Positions 47,201 to 55,205 of a stretch of 62,823 nucleotides of DNA are shown piece after piece. Position 1 is the stretch's first letter. Every line of letters begins with the position of its first letter. Location: assembly GCA_015232365.1 (NCBI GenBank), contig JADFZU010000009.1, positions 1 through 62,823 on the forward strand, given 5' to 3'. The position numbers were made by a program, and so were the translations under genes. The notes beneath the pieces were generated by a model. The model ran no database searches. It had not been told where the DNA came from and saw nothing but the letters and a program-made list of their open reading frames with translations. The DNA is from Magnetococcales bacterium (GTDB lineage Bacteria; Pseudomonadota; Magnetococcia; Magnetococcales; JADFYX01).

Positions 47201-47882
47201 TATAGTCTCTATTTTTGATAAGTTTAAAAACCGTGAGTTGATTGAAGAGGCTGCAGGTCTTAATGTTCTGCAAAACCAGTTGTCGGCTCTTGATGGTTTT
47301 ATAATAAATTTATGGGGCGGCATAATGCCAGATCAAACCAGGAACGATGGTGGAATCGACCTTCTTTTCACAAAGCTTGGCATGGATGGCGGCAACATAG
47401 AGTTCTCACTGTTACAGCTAGCTACGGAGCTGGAAGAGAATATGCTGACCATGAAGAAGAATGTGGAGTCAAAAGTTTTTGTTTTGACCTTTATAGACAA
47501 GACTCTTGCCAAAACCAAAATATTGATTTCCAAATCTTTTGATGATATTGCCAATATTTTCATCCTAGAGGGTAAGCTTACACTGGATATGTCAGACCCA
47601 CAAAAAGATACCCAGGAGAAGCTTAATTTTATTGCCGACCGCAACCTGTTTCTACAATCGGTACCGATGTTTTTGGAGTCAAACCGGATAAAGCTTCTCT
47701 CAGTCTCAAATTTGGCTGAAATTATTGAGACTGGGCAGGTTGAACCTCTGCGTCTACTGGAGGGACAGATTTTTAAAACCAGTAATTTTTTAACAAATAC
47801 CCTAGGGTATCTTAATGGTGAGAGAGGGGCTGCAGGGATTAATGCACCACTTGATTTGCTAGAGGAGTCAATACTCTCTTAG
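44220..47882 (+). CDS. Large orphan membrane protein
   Basis: A 1220-residue protein that I do not recognise. Residues 1-170 are helical. Hydrophobic helices lie at about 174-194 (FLAIGKIILGLVLFVGS), 225-243, 272-295 (WMILSLFFTMASIW) and 564-585 (GGATILFWILFIAVFMDL), so four membrane spans. A helical region sits between the third and fourth, and a tail of more than 600 residues with repeated coil-like Glu/Lys-rich stretches follows. No catalytic motif, Walker box or known domain is visible. A GGGTAGAGA ribosome binding region precedes the ATG. It follows the GAF hybrid kinase on the same strand (80 bases), so it may be its membrane partner. It could be restricted to this lineage. The end is 9 bases from a convergent gene. 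Confidence 0.75.
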   Translation: MNNSFFRHYGRLSERCFTGNLETERPFSFFPDMVTGTSIAKTSAKNIKSLSDYASPDQLAKVTKAATRLRKALLAEAKSGAGNNAMQITRKYNVFCKGLAQGSEAMLSENPFYELTVLIYQLNLSAIKNAFAASQKDAGTNLPQAMKVTRSFRYLWGREGSMIRLEDKIVETFGSFLAIGKIILGLVLFVGSTLTTAKGVNDLVQLDGFVAIFGDFFLGAQHENIRLALTLTVGVVLSSIILDFKDRLFQGVAETGRVFQGFLDAFKRFPRWMILSLFFTMASIWTNYDGIVLLFSKTQDLSYQLEVIQERVARALGDPADIDPDNPDSLLDLKGLLESKIATSSKQFDQVVEDEAMGVASSGIAKKGPRYWSKYYIIHGGYKPGSRDVVRAIGRSKFNQKLDRMLQKSGLDLTISLEDKLQKILTVYSQQYIGMNSAVSQRMDALADTMTLQSYSVDEITALFNLEAYHVNQSVQEVVALMEQNKNEFGAAANAINRLVESHISFLREVDRVGIPTNTEYTIDVRIEIPRVEAIDQLNQSEIPMAERRSVFELKALLLERYGAAGGATILFWILFIAVFMDLSDPIFYSTMVARWGRRDQHFLQENIKRFQIWEDGYIQRIRSFLARPDIRAAIPQLSCPRTPVLHWIYHQYLESMAPFVKDHARMTSMEKYRFWFFGLFSTTRIRYAEVYNARQSMTRRIIADPGALLPPLLNRIYGELFQPFSIGQDHFETRHKRIIEEMGKNEEKFTTEIGKIAQIIDELYELHPEFDTETRNMKLHHKVLIFLHSGEGIFGRKVKTRGISEIIYNLFSRPISRSDFNFSLTRNNWMVDQAVLQKKSVSYIESLIPFRPILIKLLSETLPKVKKDLIFPLTNALDNIPHNDELKRALKVQVSFDECKIIERELLGILGMSSGKALQIDKDLFSHIIGNSPIEEIPAVFLTKEKDPSVIEEKIASLSTNLQSALLIVTRLSEERKQVVSILTRIRTESLRPIVSIFDKFKNRELIEEAAGLNVLQNQLSALDGFIINLWGGIMPDQTRNDGGIDLLFTKLGMDGGNIEFSLLQLATELEENMLTMKKNVESKVFVLTFIDKTLAKTKILISKSFDDIANIFILEGKLTLDMSDPQKDTQEKLNFIADRNLFLQSVPMFLESNRIKLLSVSNLAEIIETGQVEPLRLLEGQIFKTSNFLTNTLGYLNGERGAAGINAPLDLLEESILS

Positions 47883-47891
47883 ATCACGGGT

Positions 47892-48779
47892 TTAGCTTAA
47901 AGCTGAGTCAGTTACATAATTGCGTTTATAGAACTCACCAAATTTGTAATCTTCTTCCATGATATGGTTGACCAGCCACTCAGCCAATACTTTGTGCATT
48001 TGCTCTAATATGTGTATCTGCTCATCAATATTTTGCAACTCTGAAATTCTGTCTCTAAATGATATAGCATTATCGATAAGTATTTGATGAACCTGTTTAT
48101 GTGTATCCAACCATGGTGCGTTGGACTGCTCCATTAGTAACTCTTCATCTTTTAGGTGTTTGTCCACATAGTTTAAGATTTCTACAATAAATGATTGAAT
48201 TCGCAATGGTATGTTGTTCTCACCATCAACAGAGTTGAGAAACGCCCCCAAATCATTGAACAGATCAAAAAGTCTCTGGTGCTGGTCATCAATCTCAGGA
48301 ATCCCCAATTTTAACTTATCTGACCAGTAGTAGGGTTCAATATCTGTTTTAACTAGTTTTTCGATGGCTCTTTGGCCAATAAGAATAAAAAATGCCTTTG
48401 TAAATCGCCAATCACGCATCATGATGTGTTGGAAGGTATCAATATCCAAGGTTAGGCATGTGGTGGCAGTAGAGGCAGTTATTACGCTACTTCTTCTACT
48501 GCTGGAGACAATCGCCGACTCACCAAATATATTGCCCTCATGGATAAAAAAGTGATGCTCTTTTTTATCTTCAGATTCGTAAACCCCGTGAACCCGGCCT
48601 TTGTAAATAATAAATAGGGTGTGGGGCGTATCCCCAAGGTTGATAATGCTCTGACCAGCTTCAAAATGGGAGATGCCGATAATGGGTACAATGTTCTGTT
48701 CAACATCAGATATTGGCAGGTCTCTAAACCCTGGAACACTGCCTAGAAATGAGACCAGATCTGTTACGGTAATCTCCAT
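47892..48779 (-). CDS. Cyclic nucleotide-binding domain fused to bacteriohemerythrin
   Basis: A 295-residue cytoplasmic receptor. Residues about 20-140 form a CAP-type cyclic nucleotide domain: phosphate-binding cassette with Glu87 (FGESAIV) and an Arg at 95/96 (SRRSSVITA). Residues about 150-285 form a hemerythrin with all seven di-iron ligands: His167, His208, Glu212, His227, His231, His272 and Asp277. No DNA-binding domain follows, so it is not a CRP regulator. It could couple oxygen or nitric oxide binding to cAMP or cGMP, a rare pairing. Likely co-transcribed with the JAMM protease gene 34 bases upstream. Two class III cyclases in the window are candidate suppliers of its ligand. Confidence 0.9.
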   Translation of the reverse strand: MEITVTDLVSFLGSVPGFRDLPISDVEQNIVPIIGISHFEAGQSIINLGDTPHTLFIIYKGRVHGVYESEDKKEHHFFIHEGNIFGESAIVSSSRRSSVITASTATTCLTLDIDTFQHIMMRDWRFTKAFFILIGQRAIEKLVKTDIEPYYWSDKLKLGIPEIDDQHQRLFDLFNDLGAFLNSVDGENNIPLRIQSFIVEILNYVDKHLKDEELLMEQSNAPWLDTHKQVHQILIDNAISFRDRISELQNIDEQIHILEQMHKVLAEWLVNHIMEEDYKFGEFYKRNYVTDSALS

Positions 48780-48813
48780 ACTTTGGAACTCCTGTTCTTG
48801 ACTGCAGTTTTTT

Positions 48814-49215
48814 TTAATCCTTTATTGTTAAGCTCTCAGGGCTAGCTTGACCATCTTTAATCAGGTAGCCGTTGATCTCAAGACACCCTTCAGTGCCCAG
48901 TGAGACAATAAGATAGAGAGCATTTTGATATTCAGATTGGGATAGGTCCAGCTCAGATGGTACTGGAGAGGAGGCTGGATGGCTATGGTAGATTGCCACC
49001 ACTTCTTTCTGTTCACCCCTAAGCTTTTTGAAAAGCTCAATCTGTTGTTTGGGGTCGGCCAGAAAACGGCTAGTCTCTCGTAGACTGTTTTCAAGCGGGT
49101 GCCAGCCGGTGATATCCTGATCTTTTCCGGAGAGAACTCCCACACACTCTTCTGGTGCACAGCGTTGAGCGTGACCGAGGATTTTATTGATGATGACACG
49201 GGGAATCACCCACAT
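48814..49215 (-). CDS. JAMM/Mov34 (M67) metalloprotease
   Basis: A 133-residue single-domain MPN protein. The JAMM zinc motif is complete: a Glu in PEECVG (22/23), then His77-Ser-His79-Pro with Ser87 and Asp90 in the HSHPASSPVPSELD segment. Bacterial members release sulfur-carrier or ubiquitin-like proteins (Mec+ type) or trim peptides. No ubiquitin-like or E1-like gene is beside it here, so the substrate is unknown. It precedes the cNMP-hemerythrin gene on the minus strand. Confidence 0.9.
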   Translation of the reverse strand: MWVIPRVIINKILGHAQRCAPEECVGVLSGKDQDITGWHPLENSLRETSRFLADPKQQIELFKKLRGEQKEVVAIYHSHPASSPVPSELDLSQSEYQNALYLIVSLGTEGCLEINGYLIKDGQASPESLTIKD

Positions 49216-49524
49216 AGCCTATTAACTCCAGCTTTTTTATTTTTTTATAGAAACCCAAGCAATATATAAACAGAATATATCATAAACCGTGGGTATTAGT
49301 GCTTAAATAGTTGACTCATAAAGTAATTTTTCTTGTCAGGGCCGTGTTTGGTGATACTATAAACAAGAAAAATTCCTTTGTGGGCCAAAGATTAAGGGAT
49401 AATACCTATAACTCATGGTATGTTCAGCAACGGATAATATCTTAATATTGCTTGCAATACCATGGTAACAATAGCGTATACTGGGGCAGTTTAACAACAT
49501 AACAAGGCCAACTATTGTATCGTT
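49216..49524. other. 309-base divergent intergenic region
   Basis: AT-rich gap between the JAMM gene (minus) and the WGR gene (plus). It must contain both promoters. Besides the long inverted repeat at 49325-49374 it has a smaller one (TATTGC, TT, GCAATA at 49446-49459) next to an ACCATGGT palindrome, any of which may be operators. No gene is visible. Confidence 0.5.
49325..49374. repeat. Perfect 12-bp inverted repeat in a promoter region
   Basis: AATTTTTCTTGT at 49325-49336 and its exact reverse complement ACAAGAAAAATT at 49363-49374, separated by 26 bases. It lies in the divergent spacer, so it may be a regulator binding site pair or an RNA hairpin. The following sequence has no T-run expected of a terminator. 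Confidence 0.6.
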
Positions 49525-49791
49525 ATGAAGGCATATCTGCAACGACTCAACCCAGTTTCAGGTGATGTTTGGTACTACAGTATCCAAATTCAACGTGATC
49601 TTATGGGCCGCTGGCAGGTGATCCGGGAGTGGGGGCGTAGCGGTTCACCAGGAACTGTACGATATGTTCCGTATGATGCTTTTTTTGATGCTCAAGAGTC
49701 AATGCGAACCCTGGTAGAAGAGTTGTCAGATAAGGGTTATCAGGTGGTGCATAGTGAAGGGCCAAACTCCAAAGATGCAGCATATTACTAA
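49525..49791 (+). CDS. Stand-alone WGR domain protein
   Basis: An 88-residue protein consisting of a single WGR domain: [31 protein letters not shown], and the closing helix with YQVV. WGR domains bind nucleic acid ends in PARPs and occur in bacterial MolR-like proteins. As a free domain its role is unknown. The metallo-beta-lactamase gene starts 19 bases downstream on the same strand, so an operon is likely. No strong ribosome binding site is seen before the ATG. Confidence 0.85.
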   Translation: MKAYLQRLNPVSGDVWYYSIQIQRDLMGRWQVIREWGRSGSPGTVRYVPYDAFFDAQESMRTLVEELSDKGYQVVHSEGPNSKDAAYY

Positions 49792-49810
49792 TGGGTAGGG
49801 GACCGTTTAA

Positions 49811-50440
49811 ATGTCGGTAATTCATGAAATAATGGCCACCGGGCCGCTTGAGGTAAATTGTCAGTTGTTAAGTGGTGGCGGTAGTGGGGAGGCGGTTCTT
49901 ATCGATCCTGGCGGAGATGCCGATCTGCTATTAAAGCGATTGGAAAAACTTAACTTGAAACTTACCCACATCATCAATACCCATGGTCACTTTGATCATA
50001 TTGGTGGGGTTGCAGCTTTGAAGAAGGCGACTGGTTGCCAGTTTTGGCTCCATAAAGGCGACCTCCCCTTGGTGAAAAATGCTGCAAAACATGCGGGATC
50101 TTGGAATCTACCTTTTGGCCCTATTCCAACAGTTGATAAAAACTTTGAAGATGGGGATAAATTAAAGGTAGCAGGGATGGTTCTTGAGGTGGTTCATACT
50201 CCAGGCCATACCCAGGGCGGGGTCTGTCTACGTTGGGGCAATGATATTGCAGTAGGTGATACCCTATTTGCCGGTTCTGTTGGCCGTACCGACCTACCGG
50301 GTGGTGATATGGAGCAGTTGATGGACTCCATCATGAATAAACTGGTCCCGCAAGGGGACGGTCTTGAGTGTCACCCAGGCCACGGCCCTTCGACAAACCT
50401 GGGCCATGAAAAGAGAACCAACCCATTTCTGGTCGGATGA
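49811..50440 (+). CDS. Metallo-beta-lactamase fold hydrolase (glyoxalase II-like)
   Basis: A 209-residue cytoplasmic hydrolase. Zinc ligands are complete: the HGHFDH motif in the NTHGHFDHIGG stretch, His in HTPGHTQGG, Asp in GDTLFAGSVGRTDLPGGD, and the final His in CHPGHGP. The length and the GDTLFAGSVGRTD motif place it with the YcbL/GloB-like thioesterases that hydrolyse S-acylglutathione-type esters. A dedicated substrate is not evident. Ribosome binding site GGTAGGGGA lies upstream of the ATG. It follows the WGR gene by 19 bases. Confidence 0.9.
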   Translation: MSVIHEIMATGPLEVNCQLLSGGGSGEAVLIDPGGDADLLLKRLEKLNLKLTHIINTHGHFDHIGGVAALKKATGCQFWLHKGDLPLVKNAAKHAGSWNLPFGPIPTVDKNFEDGDKLKVAGMVLEVVHTPGHTQGGVCLRWGNDIAVGDTLFAGSVGRTDLPGGDMEQLMDSIMNKLVPQGDGLECHPGHGPSTNLGHEKRTNPFLVG

Positions 50441-50676
50441 TCTCTTGAACATGAAAAGGCTGTTAGTAACACTCACCCAACCAGCATGTCGCACGAATGA
50501 TGCCCGGAATGGTGTTCCAGGCCGGATATGTGTAACCTGATGGCTAGCCACTGTTTCTATTGTTGATGCCTCTGAAAGAGAAATGCAGGAAAGTAATAAA
50601 GGATTAGACAATCTTTTTATAATTAATGGATTTGTTTGAGGTTAAGACTCAAGAGGTTGTGCCGGTGATGTATGCT

Positions 50677-50698
50677 AACTGGCGAATCTAGTTTAACC
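50677..50698 (-). repeat. Single end of the dispersed palindromic element at a stop codon
   Basis: AACTGGCGAATCTAGTTTAACC on the plus strand. On the coding strand the stop codon TAA of the 241-residue gene is the start of the repeat (TTAAACTAGATTCGCCAG). The rest of the 50441-50692 gap contains no credible gene or full-length copy. Confidence 0.5.
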
Positions 50699-51418
50699 TT
50701 TCAACTCATCAAGCAGTGACTGTAGATCCTCTTTAATCAATAGAGTCTCTGCTGGAGAGATCGCCGCCTTCGCTGCTGTAGAGCTAAGTTCCAACAGCTT
50801 ACCAAGAGCCTCTTCTGGGCTGGCGAGGCTGTTCTGTCTTTGAAAGGCACTCAGCTTTTGAAATAGATCTAGGGGCATGGTTCGCTCAACACCATCCAAC
50901 AGCTTGCGAACAGTCAACTCCATAGATCCCTGCCCCTCACCAAACATCTGATCCCGATATTTTAACAGTTCATCTCTGGTCTTTTCTGATAGAAATATCT
51001 CAGTGGCGGATTTTTTTGCCTCAAACTCTTTTTTGCGAACAGTTTCTGGTATTTCTTGCTGACCGTTCACTGTTTTAATGGCGGCAGTTTTAGTCAGCTT
51101 TACTCCGCTGGCTGTTTTGCCCTCGTTGCCTTTTGTAGATTTTCTGGCTTGATTACCGCTACTAGTTGTAATAGCAGTTTTTTTAGCTTTTGATTGGGCT
51201 ATAGTCTTATGCATCTTCTCCTGGGTCTCCGCTTTTAAATGTCGGTTGATCCACTTGTTTAAATCTTTTACTTCTTGACCGTCGGCATCGGCAGTTAATG
51301 GAATCTCTTGGAGGTTTTCCAAAGGCCAATCGGCAAAAGTCCAGCGTCCTGACTCAATTTCAGAAAGAATATAGTCCCAAGTTTGGCTGAAATTTTCTTT
51401 GGTAACTTTTTCTGACAT
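50693..51418 (-). CDS. Unrecognised 241-residue cytoplasmic protein
   Basis: No known family is recognised. The N-terminal part (residues about 1-75) is Trp- and acid-rich (SQTWDYILSEIESGRWTFADW). The middle (80-130) is a Lys/Ala/Thr-rich linker, and the C-terminal 110 residues are helical (LLKYRDQMFGEGQGSMELTVRKLL, EEALGKLLELSSTAAKAA). No signal peptide or membrane helix is seen. It is on the same strand as thiD, 59 bases downstream of that gene's stop, so they may share a transcript. The strong compositional linker and the clean stop suggest a real protein. Confidence 0.72.
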   Translation of the reverse strand: MSEKVTKENFSQTWDYILSEIESGRWTFADWPLENLQEIPLTADADGQEVKDLNKWINRHLKAETQEKMHKTIAQSKAKKTAITTSSGNQARKSTKGNEGKTASGVKLTKTAAIKTVNGQQEIPETVRKKEFEAKKSATEIFLSEKTRDELLKYRDQMFGEGQGSMELTVRKLLDGVERTMPLDLFQKLSAFQRQNSLASPEEALGKLLELSSTAAKAAISPAETLLIKEDLQSLLDELKG

Positions 51419-51463
51419 TTCTCCTCCGCGTTTTAAACTTTTGAGGCTCTGGCCTTAATCTAT

Positions 51464-51481
51464 CTGCCGAATCGAGGTTAA
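51464..51481 (-). repeat. Single end of the dispersed palindromic element over a stop codon
   Basis: CTGCCGAATCGAGGTTAA on the plus strand. Read on the coding strand, the TAA of thiD is part of the repeat (TTAACCTCGATTCGGCAG). This is the cleanest copy of the terminal motif. Confidence 0.55.
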
Positions 51482-52296
51482 TGTATACCTGGTAGTCTCT
51501 GCCCACCTCCCAAAGTTAGGCTGCCGGTTAGTGTCTGGCGTAGATAGACTATAGCAGATTCTACAGCTTCATTGAGGGGGATTCCATGGGCGGTTTTTAC
51601 TGCAATGGCTGAAGCCAGTGTGCAGCCAGTACCGTGGAAACCACTCTGTCCCCCCTCTAGACGAGAGTTTTTATATTGATATAGAGAGCCGTCCCTCTCA
51701 AGTAAAAGATCGAAAATATTATCTCCCGGAAGATGGCCCCCGGTGAGTAGAACCCCACAGCCGGACTCAGCCAGCTTTCGGGCTGCCAACTCTTGCTCTC
51801 GGTAGCTGCTAACCGCAAAGCCAGTTAATACCTCAGCCTCAGGAGCGTTTGGTGTTATAAGGTCTATATGGGGTAGAAGCAACTCCATAAATTTCTCTCT
51901 GCCCACCCCATCAAGAAGCAACCCGCCGCCAGTACCAGCCAGTACCGGGTCGGCAATAACCGGAATGTTGGGGTAAAGTGCCAACACTCCAGCAACAGCT
52001 TCGACAACCTCTGCAGTTGCCAACATACCAAGTTTTATTGCATCAGCTCCAATATCAGCTAAACAGACGGTCATCTGCCGGGCTACTAAATCCCCTGCAA
52101 GAGCTTTTACTTCGTAAACCGATCTGGTATCTTGTACAGTCACTGCTGTCACTGCTGTCATGGCGTAGCCGCCTAGAGCAGTGACAGTTTTTAGATCGGC
52201 CTGAAGACCAGCCCCGGCAGTGGGGTCGGAGCCGGCGACGATAAGTATTTTTTTTATACTGTTTTGACGGTTTTTTGTCGGACTATTTGTGACCAT
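51478..52296 (-). CDS. thiD: Hydroxymethylpyrimidine/phosphomethylpyrimidine kinase
   Basis: A 272-residue ribokinase-fold enzyme that phosphorylates HMP and HMP-P in thiamine biosynthesis. Motifs: ILIVAGSDPTAGAGLQADLK at the start, AVTAVTVQDTRSVYEV, VIADPVLAGTGGGLL, DLITPNAPEAEVLTG, and the ATP/anion-hole GGQSGFHGTGCTLASA. The start is set at ATG 52296; the TTG four codons upstream directly abuts the AAGGAG and would leave no spacer. No other thi gene is nearby. It is divergent from serA across 80 bases. Confidence 0.95.
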   Translation of the reverse strand: MVTNSPTKNRQNSIKKILIVAGSDPTAGAGLQADLKTVTALGGYAMTAVTAVTVQDTRSVYEVKALAGDLVARQMTVCLADIGADAIKLGMLATAEVVEAVAGVLALYPNIPVIADPVLAGTGGGLLLDGVGREKFMELLLPHIDLITPNAPEAEVLTGFAVSSYREQELAARKLAESGCGVLLTGGHLPGDNIFDLLLERDGSLYQYKNSRLEGGQSGFHGTGCTLASAIAVKTAHGIPLNEAVESAIVYLRQTLTGSLTLGGGQRLPGIH

Positions 52297-52376
52297 GCTT
52301 GTAAACAACTCCTTCCATATGCTAGTTGTCTCTCTTTATTGTATAAAAATATTGTCTTCTATTAAAGGAACTTGGT

Positions 52377-53963
52377 ATGCCAAAAGTGCTTATATCAGAT
52401 AAAATGTCGCCACGGGCTGAAGAGATATTCAAATCTCGTGGAGTTGATGTTGATGTTCGTCCCGGCCTCTCTGTAGAAGAGTTAAAGGCCATCCTACCCG
52501 ATTATGACGGCATCGCCATTCGCTCTGCAACCAAACTCACACCAGAGTTAATCGGTGTGGCGACCAACTTGAAGGTTATTGGCCGGGCAGGTATTGGTGT
52601 GGATAACGTGGATCTTCCCACCGCATCAAAGCAGGGTGTGATTGTTATGAACGCCCCATTTGGTAATACTGCCACCACTGCCGAGCATACCGTAGCCTTG
52701 ATGTTGGCAGCAGCCAGGCATATTCCTGAGGCGACAGCATCTACCAGAAAAAGCAAATGGGAGAAGAGCCGGTTTATGGGCCGGGAGCTGTTCAACAAGA
52801 CCTTGGGTATTATCGGTACTGGTAATATTGGTGGCCTGGTCGTGGAGCGGTTTCAAGGGTTGAAAATGAACGTATTGGCCTACGATCCATTTATCTCCAA
52901 ACAGAAAGCTAGTGAGATGGGTATTGAGCTGGCAGATACTTTGGATGATTTCTGGCCCAACATTGATTTTTTAACTGTCCACACGCCCCTGACCCCAAAA
53001 ACCAAACATATTGTCAATGCCGAAGCATTCTCCAAGATGAAAGATGGAGTTATTGTCGTCAACTGTGCCCGTGGCGGTATTTTTGATGAGGCGGCCCTTT
53101 ATGATGCTCTGAAGTCAGGCAAGGTCTATGCTGCTGGGCTGGATGTTTTTGAGAATGAGCCGGCCAAAGATAATCCTCTGTTTGAGCTGGATAATGTGGT
53201 TTTAACCCCACACCTTGGTGCTTCAACCTCTGAGGCACAGGTGAATGTTGCGGTACAGATTGCCGAGCAGATTTCCGACTATCTTCTAAATGGAACCGTA
53301 CAAAACGCCCTGAATATTCCTGCAGTATCAGAGGTAGAGCTACCTGTTTTGCGCCCGTTCCTTAATCTAGCCGATAAATTAGGTACTACTCTTGGGCAGT
53401 TGACGGAGGCCGGCGTAAAGAGGATTGAAATTCTTTATGAGGGTGAAGTTGCCGAGCTGAATAAAAAACCCATTACCAATACCATTCTAAACAGCCTGCT
53501 TACCCCTATGCTGGAGACCGGAGTTAATCTGGTAAATGCTCCACTGATTGCTGATGAGCGTGGTATTGAAGTGGTAGAGTCAACCCGCACCAGAACCAGA
53601 AAAGGTTTTACCTCATTGGTAACCGTAGTCATCACTACCGAAAAACGGGAGCGGTGTATCTCTGGTGCAGTGGTAAATGATGACCTGCCAAGAGTTGTAG
53701 CGATGAATGAGATTCCTATTGAGGCCAATCCAGAGGGTAACCTGATTTTTATCGCCAACCAGGACTCTCCCGGCCTTATCGGTAAGGTGGGTATGATTTT
53801 GGGTAATGAAAAAATCAACATTGCCAACTTCCACCTGGGTCGAACCAGAATGGGTGGTCGAGCTATCGCTTTTGTCAATGTGGATCAAAACGTACCAGAC
53901 ACTGTAATGGCACAACTGGCAGCCATTGATGGAGTGCTGGAAGCCAAGCTGGTGCAGTATTAA
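52377..53963 (+). CDS. serA: D-3-phosphoglycerate dehydrogenase
   Basis: A 528-residue enzyme for the first step of serine biosynthesis (3-phosphoglycerate to 3-phosphohydroxypyruvate, NAD-dependent). The Rossmann motif is GIIGTGNIGGLVVERF with Asp in AYDPF. Catalytic Arg is in NCARGGIFDE, Glu in DVFENEP and His in TPHLGASTSEAQ. The C-terminal half holds the intervening allosteric (ASB) domain and a final ACT domain (FIANQDSPGLIGKVGMIL), so this is the long form like that of Mycobacterium and Bacillus. AAAGGAA precedes the ATG. The 3' end overlaps the next gene by about 35 bases. Confidence 0.97.
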   Translation: MPKVLISDKMSPRAEEIFKSRGVDVDVRPGLSVEELKAILPDYDGIAIRSATKLTPELIGVATNLKVIGRAGIGVDNVDLPTASKQGVIVMNAPFGNTATTAEHTVALMLAAARHIPEATASTRKSKWEKSRFMGRELFNKTLGIIGTGNIGGLVVERFQGLKMNVLAYDPFISKQKASEMGIELADTLDDFWPNIDFLTVHTPLTPKTKHIVNAEAFSKMKDGVIVVNCARGGIFDEAALYDALKSGKVYAAGLDVFENEPAKDNPLFELDNVVLTPHLGASTSEAQVNVAVQIAEQISDYLLNGTVQNALNIPAVSEVELPVLRPFLNLADKLGTTLGQLTEAGVKRIEILYEGEVAELNKKPITNTILNSLLTPMLETGVNLVNAPLIADERGIEVVESTRTRTRKGFTSLVTVVITTEKRERCISGAVVNDDLPRVVAMNEIPIEANPEGNLIFIANQDSPGLIGKVGMILGNEKINIANFHLGRTRMGGRAIAFVNVDQNVPDTVMAQLAAIDGVLEAKLVQY

Positions 53964-55167
53964 AAAGCCTTCAACTCCGGGTCTGATTATTGTCATTCCC
54001 TGTCATGATGAACCTGATATAATCACCACCCTGGACTCTCTAGCAGCTTGTTATAAGCCAGAGAGTCCGGTGCTGGTGTCCGTTGTTGTCAACGCAGCAA
54101 AAGATGCTCCAGCCTCTGTTGTCAGGCAGAACCAAACCACGATTGCAGATAGCAAAAATTGGTTAGCTAAAAACTTGAACCCTGATTTAACTGTCTCCAT
54201 CCTCGACCATCAGGATCTAGAGCCAAAACATGCAGGTGTGGGTCTGGCAAGAAAGATCGGCATGGATGCTGCTGCATATTTATATAAAGATCTGGGTTAT
54301 GACAACGGCCCCATAGTCTGCCTGGATAGCGACTGTACGGTAGAAAAAAACTATCTGCAAACTCTCATTGCCCATTTTAAAAATCACCAAAAAACCCCAG
54401 GCTGCTCCATTAACTTTGCCCACCCCTTAGATGGCCTTACCCCGCAACATCGCTATGGTATTGCCGCTTATGAGCTATATCTACGTTATTATCGCCAGGG
54501 GCTGCGCTGGTCAGGACATCCGGCAGCATATCATACAGTTGGTTCATCAATGGCGGTTAGGGCTGATATCTACCTTTCTCAGGGTGGGATGAACCGGCGT
54601 AAGGCGGGGGAGGATTTTTATTTTCTCCAGAAGATAATCGCTCTTGGCGGCTTTACTGAGATTATGGATACCCAGGTAAACCCATCTCCACGGCGTTCAT
54701 TAAGAGTACCATTCGGCACTGGGCGGGCCATGGAGGAGTGGCTGCAAGGAGAGGAGGGGACATGGCTCACTTATGATCCGAAGGTGTTTCAAGATCTGCA
54801 CTCTTTTTTCAGAAATTCTCAGCGTTTTTTTGCTGAGCCAGTAGTACTGGAGTCGCCAGTGCTAGAGGAGTATCTGGACCAGGCTGGTTTTATTGCAGCG
54901 ATGGATAAAATCCGCAGTAACACCACAACTGCACAAACCTGCCAAAAAAAATTTTTCCACTGGTTCAATCCATTCAGGGTTTTAAAGTTCATCCACTATG
55001 CCACCAGCCACCACTATGCAAAAATCCCCCTTGAAGAGGCCAGCAAAACCGTATGGGGTTGGCTAGGGGGGAAAGGTCAAGGTGGTTCAGATATTGAACA
55101 GTGGTTGATAAGTTACAGGAATTTTGAAAAAAACCATGGAGTCCATGCCGACAAACCACCGCAGTAA
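53929..55167 (+). CDS. Glycosyltransferase family 2-like protein
   Basis: A protein of about 412 residues. A GT-A-like fold is indicated by LIIVIPCHDEPDIITTLDSL, the NGPIVCLDSDCTVEKNYL stretch (a DSD metal and nucleotide site), and a later AGEDFYFLQKIIALGG (the GEDxxF catalytic-base region). No membrane helix is clear. The only in-frame ATG is at 53929, overlapping serA by 35 bases. The conserved domain begins about 20 residues later, after the serA stop, so an atypical start such as ATT near 53960 is an alternative. Acceptor and sugar are unknown, and coupling to serA is suggested by the overlap. Confidence 0.75.
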   Translation: MECWKPSWCSIKKPSTPGLIIVIPCHDEPDIITTLDSLAACYKPESPVLVSVVVNAAKDAPASVVRQNQTTIADSKNWLAKNLNPDLTVSILDHQDLEPKHAGVGLARKIGMDAAAYLYKDLGYDNGPIVCLDSDCTVEKNYLQTLIAHFKNHQKTPGCSINFAHPLDGLTPQHRYGIAAYELYLRYYRQGLRWSGHPAAYHTVGSSMAVRADIYLSQGGMNRRKAGEDFYFLQKIIALGGFTEIMDTQVNPSPRRSLRVPFGTGRAMEEWLQGEEGTWLTYDPKVFQDLHSFFRNSQRFFAEPVVLESPVLEEYLDQAGFIAAMDKIRSNTTTAQTCQKKFFHWFNPFRVLKFIHYATSHHYAKIPLEEASKTVWGWLGGKGQGGSDIEQWLISYRNFEKNHGVHADKPPQ

Positions 55168-55205
55168 TTTTTTGAAAAAGTCATGGCGTTGCTTCAATGA
55201 TACCA

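Noticed and set aside
50441-50692. Minus-strand open stretch between the MBL gene and the 241-residue gene
   Set aside because: It runs antisense into the MBL gene, has no ribosome binding site and no recognisable domain.
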